A DNA stretch of 64,000 bases, from NCBI RefSeq assembly GCF_014696615.1, contig NZ_JACJQJ010000032.1, positions 1 through 64,000 of the forward strand, read 5' to 3'. Positions 32,912 to 42,700 of the stretch are shown here, one piece after another (position 1 is the stretch's first letter; every line of letters starts with the position of its first letter). The notes beneath the pieces were generated by a model that was given only the letters and a program-made list of their open reading frames with translations, did not search any database and was not told the DNA's origin. Position numbers and translations under genes: made by a program. The DNA is from Nostoc linckia FACHB-104. Lineage in GTDB: Bacteria > Cyanobacteriota > Cyanobacteriia > Cyanobacteriales > Nostocaceae.

Positions 32912-33826
32912 ATGAATAGCCAAACTTTGTTACAAAATAGCACACAAGCAAGTCCACCCATTAATAAACGCATTAGCAACTTGCTGGATAATTTGGGAAG
33001 CAAAGTGAGGAATTTTACTGTCATAGATAGGCAAGGACAATTTCTGGGTGTAGTCAAAGATTTAGTGTTAGATGCTCAAAATAGACTAAACTTAGTAATA
33101 TCTAAACATCTAAACCAAAATAGTGAAGAATCTGGTTCCCAGCAAGTTGCTGATCAGCCAAATTCATTTCTCTTACGGAGCCAGAGAATCAAGAAAATTG
33201 ATAATCCTACTAAATCAATTCTTATAGATTTAGAAAAATCAGAAATAGAAAATATGTCAGATAATTTAGGGATACAGCAACCAGCAGATCAAATAACATC
33301 TAATGGCTCAACTGGGGAAATAAGTAATAGTCAAACTAGAAATGGCACCATAGATAGCGAAAATTATTCCGCTGTCACTGAAGAGAAGACAATTAAATTA
33401 TTAGAAGAACGCTTGGTAATTAATAGTGACAAGCGTAAACTAGGAGATATCATTGTTCGCAAAGAAATTGAAACTCGGATGGTGCAAGTTCCGATCCGGC
33501 GTGAAAAGCTAATTGTGGAACAGGTTAGCCCAGAACATAAACAATTGGCAGAAATTGATTTAGGACAAGAGGAAGTTTCTGGGATGGGGTGGAATACCAC
33601 AGAGATACCAGAAGTTGCCAGTTTGGAAGATGGTTTAACTGTTAATGGCTTGTTTACCTCTCCTAAAATTGCTAGCCTACTGTTGAATGCGATCGCACTT
33701 GAAAAGCAACAAGGTTGTAAGCAGGTACGAGTGTCTATTGTTGTGGAAGATGAGCAATACCGTCAAAAATACCAAGAGTGGTTTGACCGTTGTTCTTTAG
33801 GTCAACCACCAAAGCCAGAATTATAA
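32912..33826 (+). CDS. DUF2382 protein with degenerate PRC-like N-terminus, copy 3
   Basis: A 304-residue member of the same cluster. Residues about 30-75 (VRNFTVIDRQGQFLGVVKDLVLDAQNRLNLVIS) keep the PRC-barrel pattern, but the rest of the barrel is poor. The DUF2382 part (TIKLLEERLVINSDKRKLGD, then VPIRREKLIVEQVSP) is shorter than in copies 1 and 2. A distinct C-terminal extension of about 80 residues follows. It lies 146 bases after copy 2 and could share its transcript. A perfect hairpin follows the stop. Confidence 0.8.
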   Translation: MNSQTLLQNSTQASPPINKRISNLLDNLGSKVRNFTVIDRQGQFLGVVKDLVLDAQNRLNLVISKHLNQNSEESGSQQVADQPNSFLLRSQRIKKIDNPTKSILIDLEKSEIENMSDNLGIQQPADQITSNGSTGEISNSQTRNGTIDSENYSAVTEEKTIKLLEERLVINSDKRKLGDIIVRKEIETRMVQVPIRREKLIVEQVSPEHKQLAEIDLGQEEVSGMGWNTTEIPEVASLEDGLTVNGLFTSPKIASLLLNAIALEKQQGCKQVRVSIVVEDEQYRQKYQEWFDRCSLGQPPKPEL

Positions 33827-33864
33827 GCTTTTAGTCAGAGAATTAATTTTAAACTCTGAATTCT

Positions 33865-33910
33865 AAACCTCAAAACTCTCACAGTTTTGAGGTTTGAACG
33901 TTTTTAAGGT
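33865..33910 (+). terminator. Intrinsic terminator after the AvaK cluster
   Basis: AAACCTCAAAACT (33865-33877) pairs perfectly with AGTTTTGAGGTTT (33883-33895) around a 5-base loop. GAACGTTTTTAA follows, giving a short T run after a gap. Confidence 0.7.
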
Positions 33911-34596
33911 GGGGATATTAAGTAGGGCGGTGCATTTAAAGATAACTAGTCAGGGCTGTCATTTGTCCCAATACTGCTCGGTTAAGGATTTTCAACTCGG
34001 AATTTGGTTTGGGGAAAAGGTGAAAGGGTAAAGGTTAAAGGTTTTTTCTTTCCCTTTTCCCATTCCCCCTTTCCCCTTCCCCTTTTTCTCCTTAACCGAA
34101 AAGTATTGGGGTAGGTTCTATTTACCAGACCTAAAGCCGTGAACACTTGTGTAATCTGTACTGCATGAAATTGCCATCCACGGTATGAGTTGTGTTCCAC
34201 TTATATCAGGTGTTGATGAAAACATCAAAAAGCATTCACCATCTTCCGCCTGTGTATTTACTTAATAGTCTAGTTTTATAAGCTACGTAAAATATCTAAG
34301 TCTCTTCTTTAGAGAAAGCCAAGAGTAGCGTAAAACACTTAAATCTACGAGATGCAAGTCTGAGGGATAGTAAAATCAGTTTGGTATTCAAAGTCTTACT
34401 ATAGGGCAAAGTTGTCTAATTTGATCAAAAATCTGCTTTAAAGAGATTGTAAATTGTCTAACTGGAGTCCGTGAACCTGCTTTACAGACCGAGACGGAGT
34501 CAATCACAATAAGACTTAACCGAAGTAAAATTTGCCTGACTGCATTCAGGTAATACCGTTATCAAACTAAGTAATGAGTATAGGAGAGATAAAGCG
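33911..34596. other. Intergenic region with a purine/pyrimidine mirror tract
   Basis: At about 34010-34092 a purine-rich run (GGGGAAAAGG-type) is followed by a pyrimidine-rich run (TTTCCCTTTTCCC-type), a repeat common in Nostoc spacers and able to form a large hairpin. No gene seen. Confidence 0.45.
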
Positions 34597-35661
34597 ATGA
34601 GGGATTCTTATCTGTTGGCAGCAAGCTTGTTAACAGGATTGGCAATACCAGCATCGGCTCTTCCCCAGATGTCGATTATCCTGCCGGAAAATTCTCAATT
34701 ACAGTGGGAATTAAATCAAAATTCGCAGCTAACAGTGGCTGAAAAAGCCATCCCTAGTTTTGACATCTCCCTATCGGACTTTACTAGTCAGGCTTTGCAA
34801 TTTTTAAATACGCAGCCAGCATTAGCAAAGAAAACCATCCCCAATGGTAATTTTTCCTTACCAGATTTGACCAACCAGGGTTTAGCAACGCCAGTACAAT
34901 CATCACTTAATCCTACTTCAGTTGGCACTCACCGCACACTGGCATCAGGTAGCCAACTTTATTATCAAAGACTGGCAGCCCTAAAAACAGGCCAAGTTTC
35001 TAAAGGCGTAGATGATGATAGTTTGCGATCGCTCTCGGAGTCAGCAAAGAAACCACAATTAACCTATGAAGATTGGAAACGTTTATTAGCTTTGGAAGCT
35101 AAAGCGATCGCCCAAGGTCAAGGGGGAAATCGTCTAGGGATTATGGTAGGCGATTCTTTAAGTATGTGGTTTCCAGAGGAAAAACTGCCATCTACTAAAT
35201 TGTGGCTTAATCAAGGAATATCTGGAGATACCTCTGGTGGTGTGTTAAAAAGATTGGGAGCATTTTCTCAAACACGACCAGATGTGATATATGTCATGGC
35301 TGGGATTAACGATTTACGCAAAGGTGTAAGTGATGAAGTAATTTTGCGTAATCATCGCCAGATTATGCGCCGCTTACGACAGAATCACCCAAAAGCTCAA
35401 ATTATTATTCAATCGATTTTACCTACTCGCCTACCAACAATTTCTAACCAACGTATTCGTAATCTCAATAATCAACTGGCACTGATGGCCAAACAAGAAA
35501 AAGTTAGTTATGTGAATATGTATAGGTGGTTTACAGACTTTGAAGGTAATTTGCGTCTAGAGTTGACTACTGATGGCTTACATCTTTCGCCTGATGGGTA
35601 TGAAGTTTGGCAAGCAGCATTAGACCAGATAGAATTAAGGCTCAGTCAGCGCGATAATTAA
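34597..35661 (+). CDS. Secreted SGNH/GDSL hydrolase
   Basis: A 354-residue lysophospholipase L1-like esterase of the SGNH superfamily. The N-terminus has a signal peptide (LLAASLLTGLAIPASA). Two imperfect copies of an IPxxxxSLxDxTxQ-type segment follow at about 45-100. The catalytic domain is C-terminal: Ser in VGDSLSMW, Gly in NQGISGDTSGG, Asn in GINDLRKG and the Asp/His pair in DGLHLSPDGYEVW. All four SGNH blocks are present. It probably acts in the periplasm or outside on esters or acetylated glycans. The downstream DUF4864 gene is 39 bases away. Confidence 0.87.
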   Translation: MRDSYLLAASLLTGLAIPASALPQMSIILPENSQLQWELNQNSQLTVAEKAIPSFDISLSDFTSQALQFLNTQPALAKKTIPNGNFSLPDLTNQGLATPVQSSLNPTSVGTHRTLASGSQLYYQRLAALKTGQVSKGVDDDSLRSLSESAKKPQLTYEDWKRLLALEAKAIAQGQGGNRLGIMVGDSLSMWFPEEKLPSTKLWLNQGISGDTSGGVLKRLGAFSQTRPDVIYVMAGINDLRKGVSDEVILRNHRQIMRRLRQNHPKAQIIIQSILPTRLPTISNQRIRNLNNQLALMAKQEKVSYVNMYRWFTDFEGNLRLELTTDGLHLSPDGYEVWQAALDQIELRLSQRDN

Positions 35662-35700
35662 GCGATGTCTACGACGGGCTATGCCTACGCAATTTAGATT

Positions 35701-36063
35701 ATGGAAATCACTAATAGCGATACTATCGCCATACGTTATGTTATTGAACGTCAATTAGAAGCTTTTCAAAAGGATGATACTGTAGGCGCTTTTGCCTTTG
35801 CTAGTCCGGGAATTAAAACCCAATTTCGCACTGCTGAAAACTTTATAGAAATGGTGCGGGTGAGTTATCCGGCTGTTTATCGTCCTCGCTCTGTATTATT
35901 TCAAAATATAATAACTATCCACGGAAAAATAACTCAACCTGTACTGTTACTTGGCCCGGATGGAGTGCCTGTTAAAGCATTATATTTAATGGAAAAGCAG
36001 CCTGATATTACATGGAAAATTAACGGATGTGTTGTATTACCCGTGGAGGCTGAATTTAATTAG
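35701..36063 (+). CDS. DUF4864 domain protein
   Basis: A 120-residue single-domain protein of the DUF4864 family, NTF2-like small proteins of unknown function. Typical features are IRYVIERQLEAFQKDD at the start, AFAFASPGIKTQF in the middle and ITWKINGCVVLP at the end. No signal peptide is visible, unlike many relatives. It follows the SGNH hydrolase on the same strand with only 39 bases between, so they may be cotranscribed; a short TCTACGACGGGC-type repeat sits in that gap. Confidence 0.78.
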   Translation: MEITNSDTIAIRYVIERQLEAFQKDDTVGAFAFASPGIKTQFRTAENFIEMVRVSYPAVYRPRSVLFQNIITIHGKITQPVLLLGPDGVPVKALYLMEKQPDITWKINGCVVLPVEAEFN

Positions 36064-36114
36064 TTGCAAAGACGCGATTAATCGCGTCTGTACAAAAGTA
36101 AAGAGTTAAAATTT

Positions 36115-37257
36115 TTACTTTAATAAGAGTTGGGGAATAATATCATCTTGTTTGCTGCTAGCAAAGTTAGCAAAGTGCTGTGCTAAAGGTGGTACTAAGA
36201 CTAAAGGATTACTAAAGCCAGAAAAAATATGTATACTTTCACATTCTGGAACAGCACCAATTATAGGTAAGCTATTGCTACTAAAAGCAACTAAACATTT
36301 GTGCAACGTACCAGGTAAATTTTCTAACAGTGGTAAAACTTTGCCAATACTTTTTCGCAGCCAATTTTCACTTTCTTGGAAGTTTACCTCAGCATGAGGG
36401 TTTGTGAGAACGCGGCTAATTTGTCCTAAGCGCAAACTACCATCTTGAAACTGAATTGCACCTGCATCTAAGATTGGTGGAAGTGGTTCGTTATCAGGTT
36501 GATTCCATAATTCATCAACTTGGGTAGATGTGGCTTCTAGTTGAAATCTTTGCATATTTGCTGGCATTACTAAAGTATTTAACCGCAGTTCAACAGGTGG
36601 AGTTTTAATCACTTCTGCGTGGGTAAAATATACTTTGATGGGAATTCCAGCAGATTTGAGTAACTGGCGGCTGAGTCCACCAGCGCAAATCGCAACATTA
36701 GCACTGCTGAAATTTGTAGTATTGGTTTTTACGCCGTTAGGTAATATCTGTAATACTTGCTCTATTTTGATTTCACCGCCAAGTCGGAGAAATGCTTGGA
36801 TGTAAGCTTCTGTAGTTTTTTCTGCATGAATATGACCATGTTTTACTGTTAAAGCACCTGAGATTGCATCTTTATTTAACAGTGGTTCTAGTTGACAAGC
36901 TTCGGTAACGGTAAGTAGTTGGGGCGGAACACGAACATTATTGTAGGATGTAGCTGTGATTTGTGGATTAATATCGGTTGGAATAGTTAGTAATAAATCT
37001 AGTTCGCGAAATTCAATATCAGCATCTAATTCTTGAGACAGGATTTGATAACGCGCGATCGCTTCTTCACAGAGTTGACGAGTTAGCGGTGTAGTTCCTG
37101 ACCAATAAGCTAATCCACCATAACTATAGCGGGTTGCGTTGTCTGGTGTTTGAAATTGTTCTAACAAGAGAACTGAAAAACCAACCTTTGCTAATTCGTA
37201 GGAAAGCGTCGCACCTGTAATTCCCGCACCAACAACAATCCAGTCGTAAGTCTTCAT
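36115..37257 (-). CDS. FAD-dependent oxidoreductase (DAO family)
   Basis: A 380-residue flavoprotein of the D-amino-acid oxidase / glycine oxidase family. The FAD-binding dinucleotide motif is at the N-terminus (DWIVVGAGITGATLSYEL), and the end (IHIFSGFSNPLVLVPPLA) matches the second FAD-contacting region. It would oxidise an amine or amino acid in the cytosol; the substrate cannot be told. The frame runs upstream to 37386, but the extra 43 residues are unlike the family and ATG 37257 (MKTYDWIV) sits right before the FAD motif. Confidence 0.86.
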   Translation of the reverse strand: MKTYDWIVVGAGITGATLSYELAKVGFSVLLLEQFQTPDNATRYSYGGLAYWSGTTPLTRQLCEEAIARYQILSQELDADIEFRELDLLLTIPTDINPQITATSYNNVRVPPQLLTVTEACQLEPLLNKDAISGALTVKHGHIHAEKTTEAYIQAFLRLGGEIKIEQVLQILPNGVKTNTTNFSSANVAICAGGLSRQLLKSAGIPIKVYFTHAEVIKTPPVELRLNTLVMPANMQRFQLEATSTQVDELWNQPDNEPLPPILDAGAIQFQDGSLRLGQISRVLTNPHAEVNFQESENWLRKSIGKVLPLLENLPGTLHKCLVAFSSNSLPIIGAVPECESIHIFSGFSNPLVLVPPLAQHFANFASSKQDDIIPQLLLK

Positions 37258-37491
37258 TATGCTCACCAGCACGTACCTGTCCAAGTTTAGCTTTGTTTGT
37301 AACGGTGAATAGTGGAGCGATCGCCTACTCAATGGATTATATAACCGACATTCGGCTGGCTCCATCGATTTCGGCGTTTGAGTCAAGATGATGAATTTTA
37401 AGCTTTTATTTACGAATCATCTCTTAGACTAGAATTAACTGGCTCAACAATAAAGCCTGTATTACATACTAAATATAAAGCTCAAGGAAAA

Positions 37492-38334
37492 ATGTCTGAA
37501 TATTTAGCTGGAAATAAGCCAACTAGAGAGCAACTTAATAAATGGATTGAGTATTTTCATACTAATGGCTTTCTGGTAATTGAGAATGTGTTAACGCCTG
37601 AAAAATGTGAACTTCTTAGAAATGATTTAGACACAGCACTCAAGCAGACTGAAGGTAACAATTATCATAAATCCAAAAAGATTATGAAGCGAATGTTTGA
37701 GCATTCTCAGCATAATCTGAACCTTTTTGCTTTGGAACCAATTGTGACATTTGCAGAACATTTAATTGGTGAAGCAAATGGAATAGGCTATGCAATCAAT
37801 GATGGGATTCCCAATGCAAATGTCATTCATGTAATTCACAACAACTCATTTAAAATTCCTTCACAAACTGACGGTTTAGCGAAAAATGCTTGGCATCAAG
37901 ACGATACTCCACACATACTTTCCCTTGATGGTCAACCTTTAACTAATGTTCGTTTAAATGTTCTAGCATTTACTGTGAATTATTACCTCACAGATGTACT
38001 ATCTGAAGAAAATGGGCCTACTCAGGTGATTCCCGGCTCTCATCTATTTGGTAAGTTCTGCAATGGTGATATTTCAGGATATGAAGACCAAATTTATAGC
38101 TGCTTGGGTGCAATGGGTTCTGCCGTTTGCTTTAACAATCAAGTATGGCACAGAGGCTCTAAAAACTCTTCTGATATCACTCGCTATATTACGCAGATTA
38201 CCTACGCTAAAAGGCTAGTTGGTCATAAATATGCACCATTTATGAATTATCAAATGCCTAGCCACTGCTATGAAGGGACAGACGAAAGATTAAAACAACT
38301 TTTAGGATTTCTCCCTAATGGGGCTTACGGTTAA
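37492..38334 (+). CDS. Phytanoyl-CoA dioxygenase family (PhyH) protein
   Basis: A 280-residue non-haem Fe(II)/2-oxoglutarate oxygenase. The iron ligands are visible: the HxD pair in WHQDDTPH and the distal His in QVWHRGSKN, followed by the Arg in SDITRYITQ that would bind 2-oxoglutarate. The N-terminal segment NGFLVIENVLTPEKC is typical. Bacterial members often hydroxylate small molecules or natural-product precursors; nothing nearby gives the substrate, apart from the divergent FAD oxidoreductase. ATG 37492 has a GGAAA site before it. Confidence 0.85.
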   Translation: MSEYLAGNKPTREQLNKWIEYFHTNGFLVIENVLTPEKCELLRNDLDTALKQTEGNNYHKSKKIMKRMFEHSQHNLNLFALEPIVTFAEHLIGEANGIGYAINDGIPNANVIHVIHNNSFKIPSQTDGLAKNAWHQDDTPHILSLDGQPLTNVRLNVLAFTVNYYLTDVLSEENGPTQVIPGSHLFGKFCNGDISGYEDQIYSCLGAMGSAVCFNNQVWHRGSKNSSDITRYITQITYAKRLVGHKYAPFMNYQMPSHCYEGTDERLKQLLGFLPNGAYG

Positions 38335-38397
38335 TTTAATGAATGTGAGAAGATATTCTAAATTTATACTTATCTATCATCAGTCTAAATATATGAG

Positions 38398-38424
38398 GAC
38401 TTACGCATCAAAAATATTTGAGGA
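38398..38424. repeat. Partial copy of the GACTTACGCA element
   Basis: GACTTACGCA followed by an AAATATTTGA-type tract resembles the left end of the MITE-like element at 42872-42980. No second end was found here. Confidence 0.4.
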
Positions 38425-38444
38425 ATTATGGGCAAAGTTTATGA

Positions 38445-38807
38445 TTAACGCCGCCAATCATACATTAGTCTGCCATGACGATCGCGCACAAGTTCCCATT
38501 GTCCATAACGATATGCTTGTCCGCGATAACGTATAGAACGATAACCTCGTCTATAATGATGTTTTCGATGCCGCCGGCGTTGATAATATTTTCCACTATT
38601 TCGCTGTCTATGGTAACGTCTTTGAGTGCGTCGGTGAGCTAACAAAAGCTCTTCACTTTGCTCTCCTAATAATGTTGTTTGTGTGTCAATACTCTGTTCA
38701 TTCAACACATGATTGAGGGTAGTATCCTTAGCTTCAGCCAAAGTAGGCGGATAGATGAAGGCTAATAGTAGGACAACCATTGAGGATAGCTTTTGGAAAC
38801 GGTTCAC
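38445..38807 (-). CDS. Small secreted Arg/His-rich protein
   Basis: A 120-residue protein with a clear signal peptide (LSSMVVLLLAFIYPPTLAEAK) and a strongly basic mature part: from about residue 58 nearly half of the residues are Arg, His or Tyr, for example RRHRKHHYRRGYRS. It ends GRLMYDWRR. I know no named family. Such composition could bind nucleic acid, polysaccharide or metal outside the cell, but that is inference. It is convergent with the PhyH gene and divergent from nothing close by. Confidence 0.6.
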   Translation of the reverse strand: MNRFQKLSSMVVLLLAFIYPPTLAEAKDTTLNHVLNEQSIDTQTTLLGEQSEELLLAHRRTQRRYHRQRNSGKYYQRRRHRKHHYRRGYRSIRYRGQAYRYGQWELVRDRHGRLMYDWRR

Positions 38808-39044
38808 GTTTTGCTTTTCCTAGTTTATTGGTAGTCATTTTATTTAATACTTAAGTTGAGTAAGTATATAGTTCAGAATTTACCAATTTGATTAATGCAA
38901 ACGTGATGAAAGTCACTAAATGAGGGTGTGTGCGTTACGGCTTAGGGACTTTCAACTAAAAAAATAGCAGAGGAAGCAGAAGAAGTAATTTGTATCAACA
39001 ATTTCGTGAATTAGATGTGCATTAGCTTCAGTAATAAAATCATC
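38808..39044. other. Spacer with a dispersed repeat
   Basis: Contains CTTAGGGACTTTCAACTAAA at about 38941-38960, a repeat found again in reverse at about 50022-50045, then AGAGGAAGCAGAAG. No gene seen. Confidence 0.45.
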
Positions 39045-39078
39045 TTAAAAATAAAAAGCCTCAGCTTGGTAGCTGAGG
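39045..39078 (-). terminator. Intrinsic terminator of psb34
   Basis: CCTCAGCT (39059-39066) pairs with AGCTGAGG (39071-39078); on the minus strand this is followed by CTTTTTATTTTT. Confidence 0.88.
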
Positions 39079-39131
39079 TAATTAGGAGAAGCCCCTTCCG
39101 ATGAGAAATAACTGTACCGAGGTAAAAAATC

Positions 39132-39302
39132 TTAGCTAACGCCCAAGGCAACTAAAAATAAAGTTGTAACTAATAAGGTACCAATTGCTGCTTGAAACTT
39201 GTAACGATTTTGCAACTCTTGGTTAGGATATTCAGCGTAATAAAGTTCGGGTTCTGTTGCGTAATTGTTAAGAATGCCGCTTTCGTTAATGGTAGTATAC
39301 AT
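39132..39302 (-). CDS. psb34: Psb34-type photosystem II assembly protein
   Basis: A 56-residue single-span membrane protein with the Psb34 pattern: N-terminal YTT then G.LNNYA.EP..Y (MYTTINESGILNNYATEPEL), a short polar stretch, and a C-terminal membrane helix (AAIGTLLVTTLFLVALGVS). Psb34 (Ssl1498 in Synechocystis) is related to high-light-inducible proteins and binds CP47-containing photosystem II assembly intermediates in the thylakoid. The gene is complete, and its own terminator lies 54 bases after the stop, which supports expression. Name is from remembered family pattern. Confidence 0.72.
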   Translation of the reverse strand: MYTTINESGILNNYATEPELYYAEYPNQELQNRYKFQAAIGTLLVTTLFLVALGVS

Positions 39303-39719
39303 AGTTTTTTCTCTGCTTTGTTACTTTATGTAAATTAATTTAACTAAATTATTACGATTGGTCAATAAAACTTGACAATAAATAATAAATAGTTTCTATA
39401 ACTTGAGCTTATCAGGCAGGCACAAGGCAATACATTTGAACTGCTTTGCAGACTTATATGGAAAGATGCCGTTAGTGCGATCGCATTCCTTAATGTAGGA
39501 TTCTACTGATAATTAAAAATTAATCGCGAACAATTATCACAATACAAACTTATTACCGAACCAAGATCAGAGACAAAATCGTTCACTTTATCTTTTACCG
39601 ATGTATCTCCCGCCACTGAGTAAAAAAAATATCATTAAACCCTCATGAAAACTATGATAAAAAATCGGCAGATGCATGATAAGTTTTAAATCCATCGTCC
39701 TCGCTTAGAGCCTCGCACT
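39303..39719. other. Upstream region of the CyRepA1 gene
   Basis: AT-rich spacer between divergent psb34 and the replication-protein gene, with one HIP1 octamer near 39479. I looked for iterons or DnaA-box clusters that would mark a replication origin and saw none. Confidence 0.4.
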
Positions 39720-42700
39720 ATGCATCTGCACTATTTACACCCCCAACACCTTGAGGAATTAGTCAAGAGCAGTGGCATAAATTTACACATTGCGAAGCTG
39801 AATTTTTTGTCTCTTCAAGGGATCAACGCCTATGAGTACCTGTTGATTTCTGAGTTACTTCCCCGCACCAACACCGGGATGGTGAAAAACGCCTGGTTGC
39901 AACGTTACGCCCATATCACCGAAGGCGGTTGGTGGTGTTCGGGACTCGATCCGGTGAATAATTGGCAAATGATGGAATGGGGATGCTTTAAGCCAAACCA
40001 ACCTCGGATAAATCAAAATGGTAAGGCTATCAAGTATGAACATCCCCCCAGTACGCCAACGCGGGTGTTTTGTCTGCGCGTGACACTTGATGTTTGGCAG
40101 CAAGTCGCCCAGCGTTACAATATCTCTCTACCCAACAATATTAGTATTGCTGCCAGTGGTGAAGCTGTGGGCTTTTGGCAATGGGTGATGGAACAGAACA
40201 TTCCCCTGATTATTTGCGAAGGGGCGAAGAAAGCAGCCACACTCTTAAGCCAAGGATACGCTGCGATCGCAATTCCGGGAATTACTAGCGGCTATCGGGT
40301 AGTCAAAGATGACTTTGGTAAAGTTACTCGTCGTCAGCTAATTCCTGACTTAGGAATTTTTACTCTCAAAAAACGTACCTTTTATATTTGCTTTGATTTT
40401 GAAACTAAACCCAAAACTATCGCCGCAGTTAATAACGCCATTTCTCAACTAGGTTTTTTATTTCAAGAAAAAAACTGCCCTGTAAAAGTTATTGAACTAC
40501 CAGGAGTAGAAAAAGGCGTTGATGAGTTTATTGTTGCTAAAGGTGCAAGTAGCTTTGATAAGGTTTATCGCCAAAGTGTTGATTTAGAAGTTTATCTAGC
40601 TTTAACTAAACCCCATACCGAGTTAACTATTCCGGCTGCAATTACTGTGAATTCCCCTTATTTAGGTGAAATTCCTTTTCCTACCTCTGGTTTAGTAGGG
40701 GTGAAATCAGCTAAGGGAACGGGTAAAACCACAGGCTTAAAAGCTGTTGTTCATCAAGCAAAAAATAGAAATCAACCTATTTTATTAATTACCCATCGAA
40801 TCCAACTGGGAAAATTTTTATGTGAAAAAATCGGCATTAACTGGGGCATTAATTACGGAGAATATAAAGAACAATTCCATCAATGCCCAATGACGGCAGT
40901 TGCTTCAAGCCGGGAAACCCGTCCAACGCACTGCCTCCCCAATCCCCCATGCCCCATGCCAAAATCCTTTGGATTGTGCGTTGATTCTATTTGGAAGCTG
41001 AACCCAGAAGATTGGCAAGGAGCAATAGTAATTTTAGATGAAGTAGAGCAGTCTTTATGGCATCTACTCAATAGTAATACTTGTAAACAAAAACGCGTCA
41101 AAATATTAAAGATATTCCAACAATTAATCGCTACGGTTTTAAGCACTGGTGGGTTAGTTATTGCCCAAGATGCAGATTTATCTGATGTTTCTCTAGAATA
41201 TTTACAGGGATTAGCAGGAACTAAATTAACGCCTTGGATAGTTTTAAATCAATGGCAACCCGAACGCGGGTGGGATGTCACTTTTTATGATTCTCCTAAC
41301 CCAACGCCGTTAATTCATCAATTGGAATTAGATTTAATTGCTGGACGGAAATGTTATGTAACTACCGATAGTAGAACTGGGCGTTACAGTTGTGAAACAA
41401 TTGAACGGTATTTAAAAGAACGCTTAGAAAAATTACGCCGTCAATTTCCTAAAACTTTAGTCGTTAGCAGCCAAACTACAAATACACCAGGCCATGCGGC
41501 AGTTGATTTTGTAGCAGCGATTAATGAAAAAATTTCTGAATATGAGACGGTATTTGTTACCCCTAGTATTGGCACAGGAATTAGTATTGATGTGCAACAT
41601 TTTGATAGAGTATATGGTATCTTTCAAGGCGTAATTCCTGATTCAGAGGCTCGACAAGCCTTAGCTAGAGTTAGAGATAATGTGCCGCGTGTGGTTTGGT
41701 GTGCCAAGCGGGGGATTGGTTTAATTGGTAGCGGTAGTACAAATTATCGTTTGCTTTCCTATTGGTATCAAGAGAACCAAAAAGATAATTTAGCTTTGCT
41801 CAGTCCTCTACATAAAATTGATGTTGATTTACCCTTAGTTTATGACCCCATTCATTTACGAACATGGGCGAAATTATCTGCTAGGGTAAATGCTTCCATT
41901 CGTCTTTATCGCCAATCTTTACAAGAAGGGTTAATTACAGATGGACACCAAATTTGGGCAAGAAGTAATGCCGTACACAATAATATTATTCGCGATTTAC
42001 GCTTAGCATTTTTAGCAACAGATCCACAAGATTTAACCAATCGCAAGCGGTTGATTTTAGAGATTGTCAAAGTTCAAAAAGAATGGACAGAAAAACGGCA
42101 AAAATCTAAAGAGATTAAACGTAAAATTCGCGATATTAAGCAGCAAAATCAATTGTTAGCAGCCACATCTGTGGCTAATGCTAGGGATATTGATTATGTT
42201 GAGTATGAGAATTTATTAGCTAAGCATTCCCTAACTCAAGATGAACGCAATGCCGTTGAGAAGTATGTTCTCAGGCAGAGGTATGGTATAGAAGTTACGC
42301 CAAATTTGAAGTTACAAGATGATAGAGGCTATTACGGACAACTGTTAACTCACTATTATTTAACCCACGAAAGCGAATATTTTCACATTCGCGATCGCCA
42401 GGAATGGCACCAACAATTATCATGGGGTGATGGGCAAGTTTTTCTACCAGATTTAAAGACTTATACGCTAAAAGTTGAGGCGATGAGAGCCTTAGGAATG
42501 GTAGATTTCCTGGCAGTAGGTAGAGAATTTACAGAAGATGAGCCAGATTTAATTCTGTTGAAAAATTTAGCCGTACAGAATAGTAAACATATTAAGAGAG
42601 TACTGGGTATTAATTTAGGAAGCATTCCCGAACATATTTCGGGAATTAAAATACTCAGTCGGTTGTTAAATTTGTTGGGGTTAAAATTAAAACGAGTGGA

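Noticed and set aside
39303-39719. Replication origin next to CyRepA1
   Set aside because: No iterons and no cluster of DnaA boxes could be found by eye.
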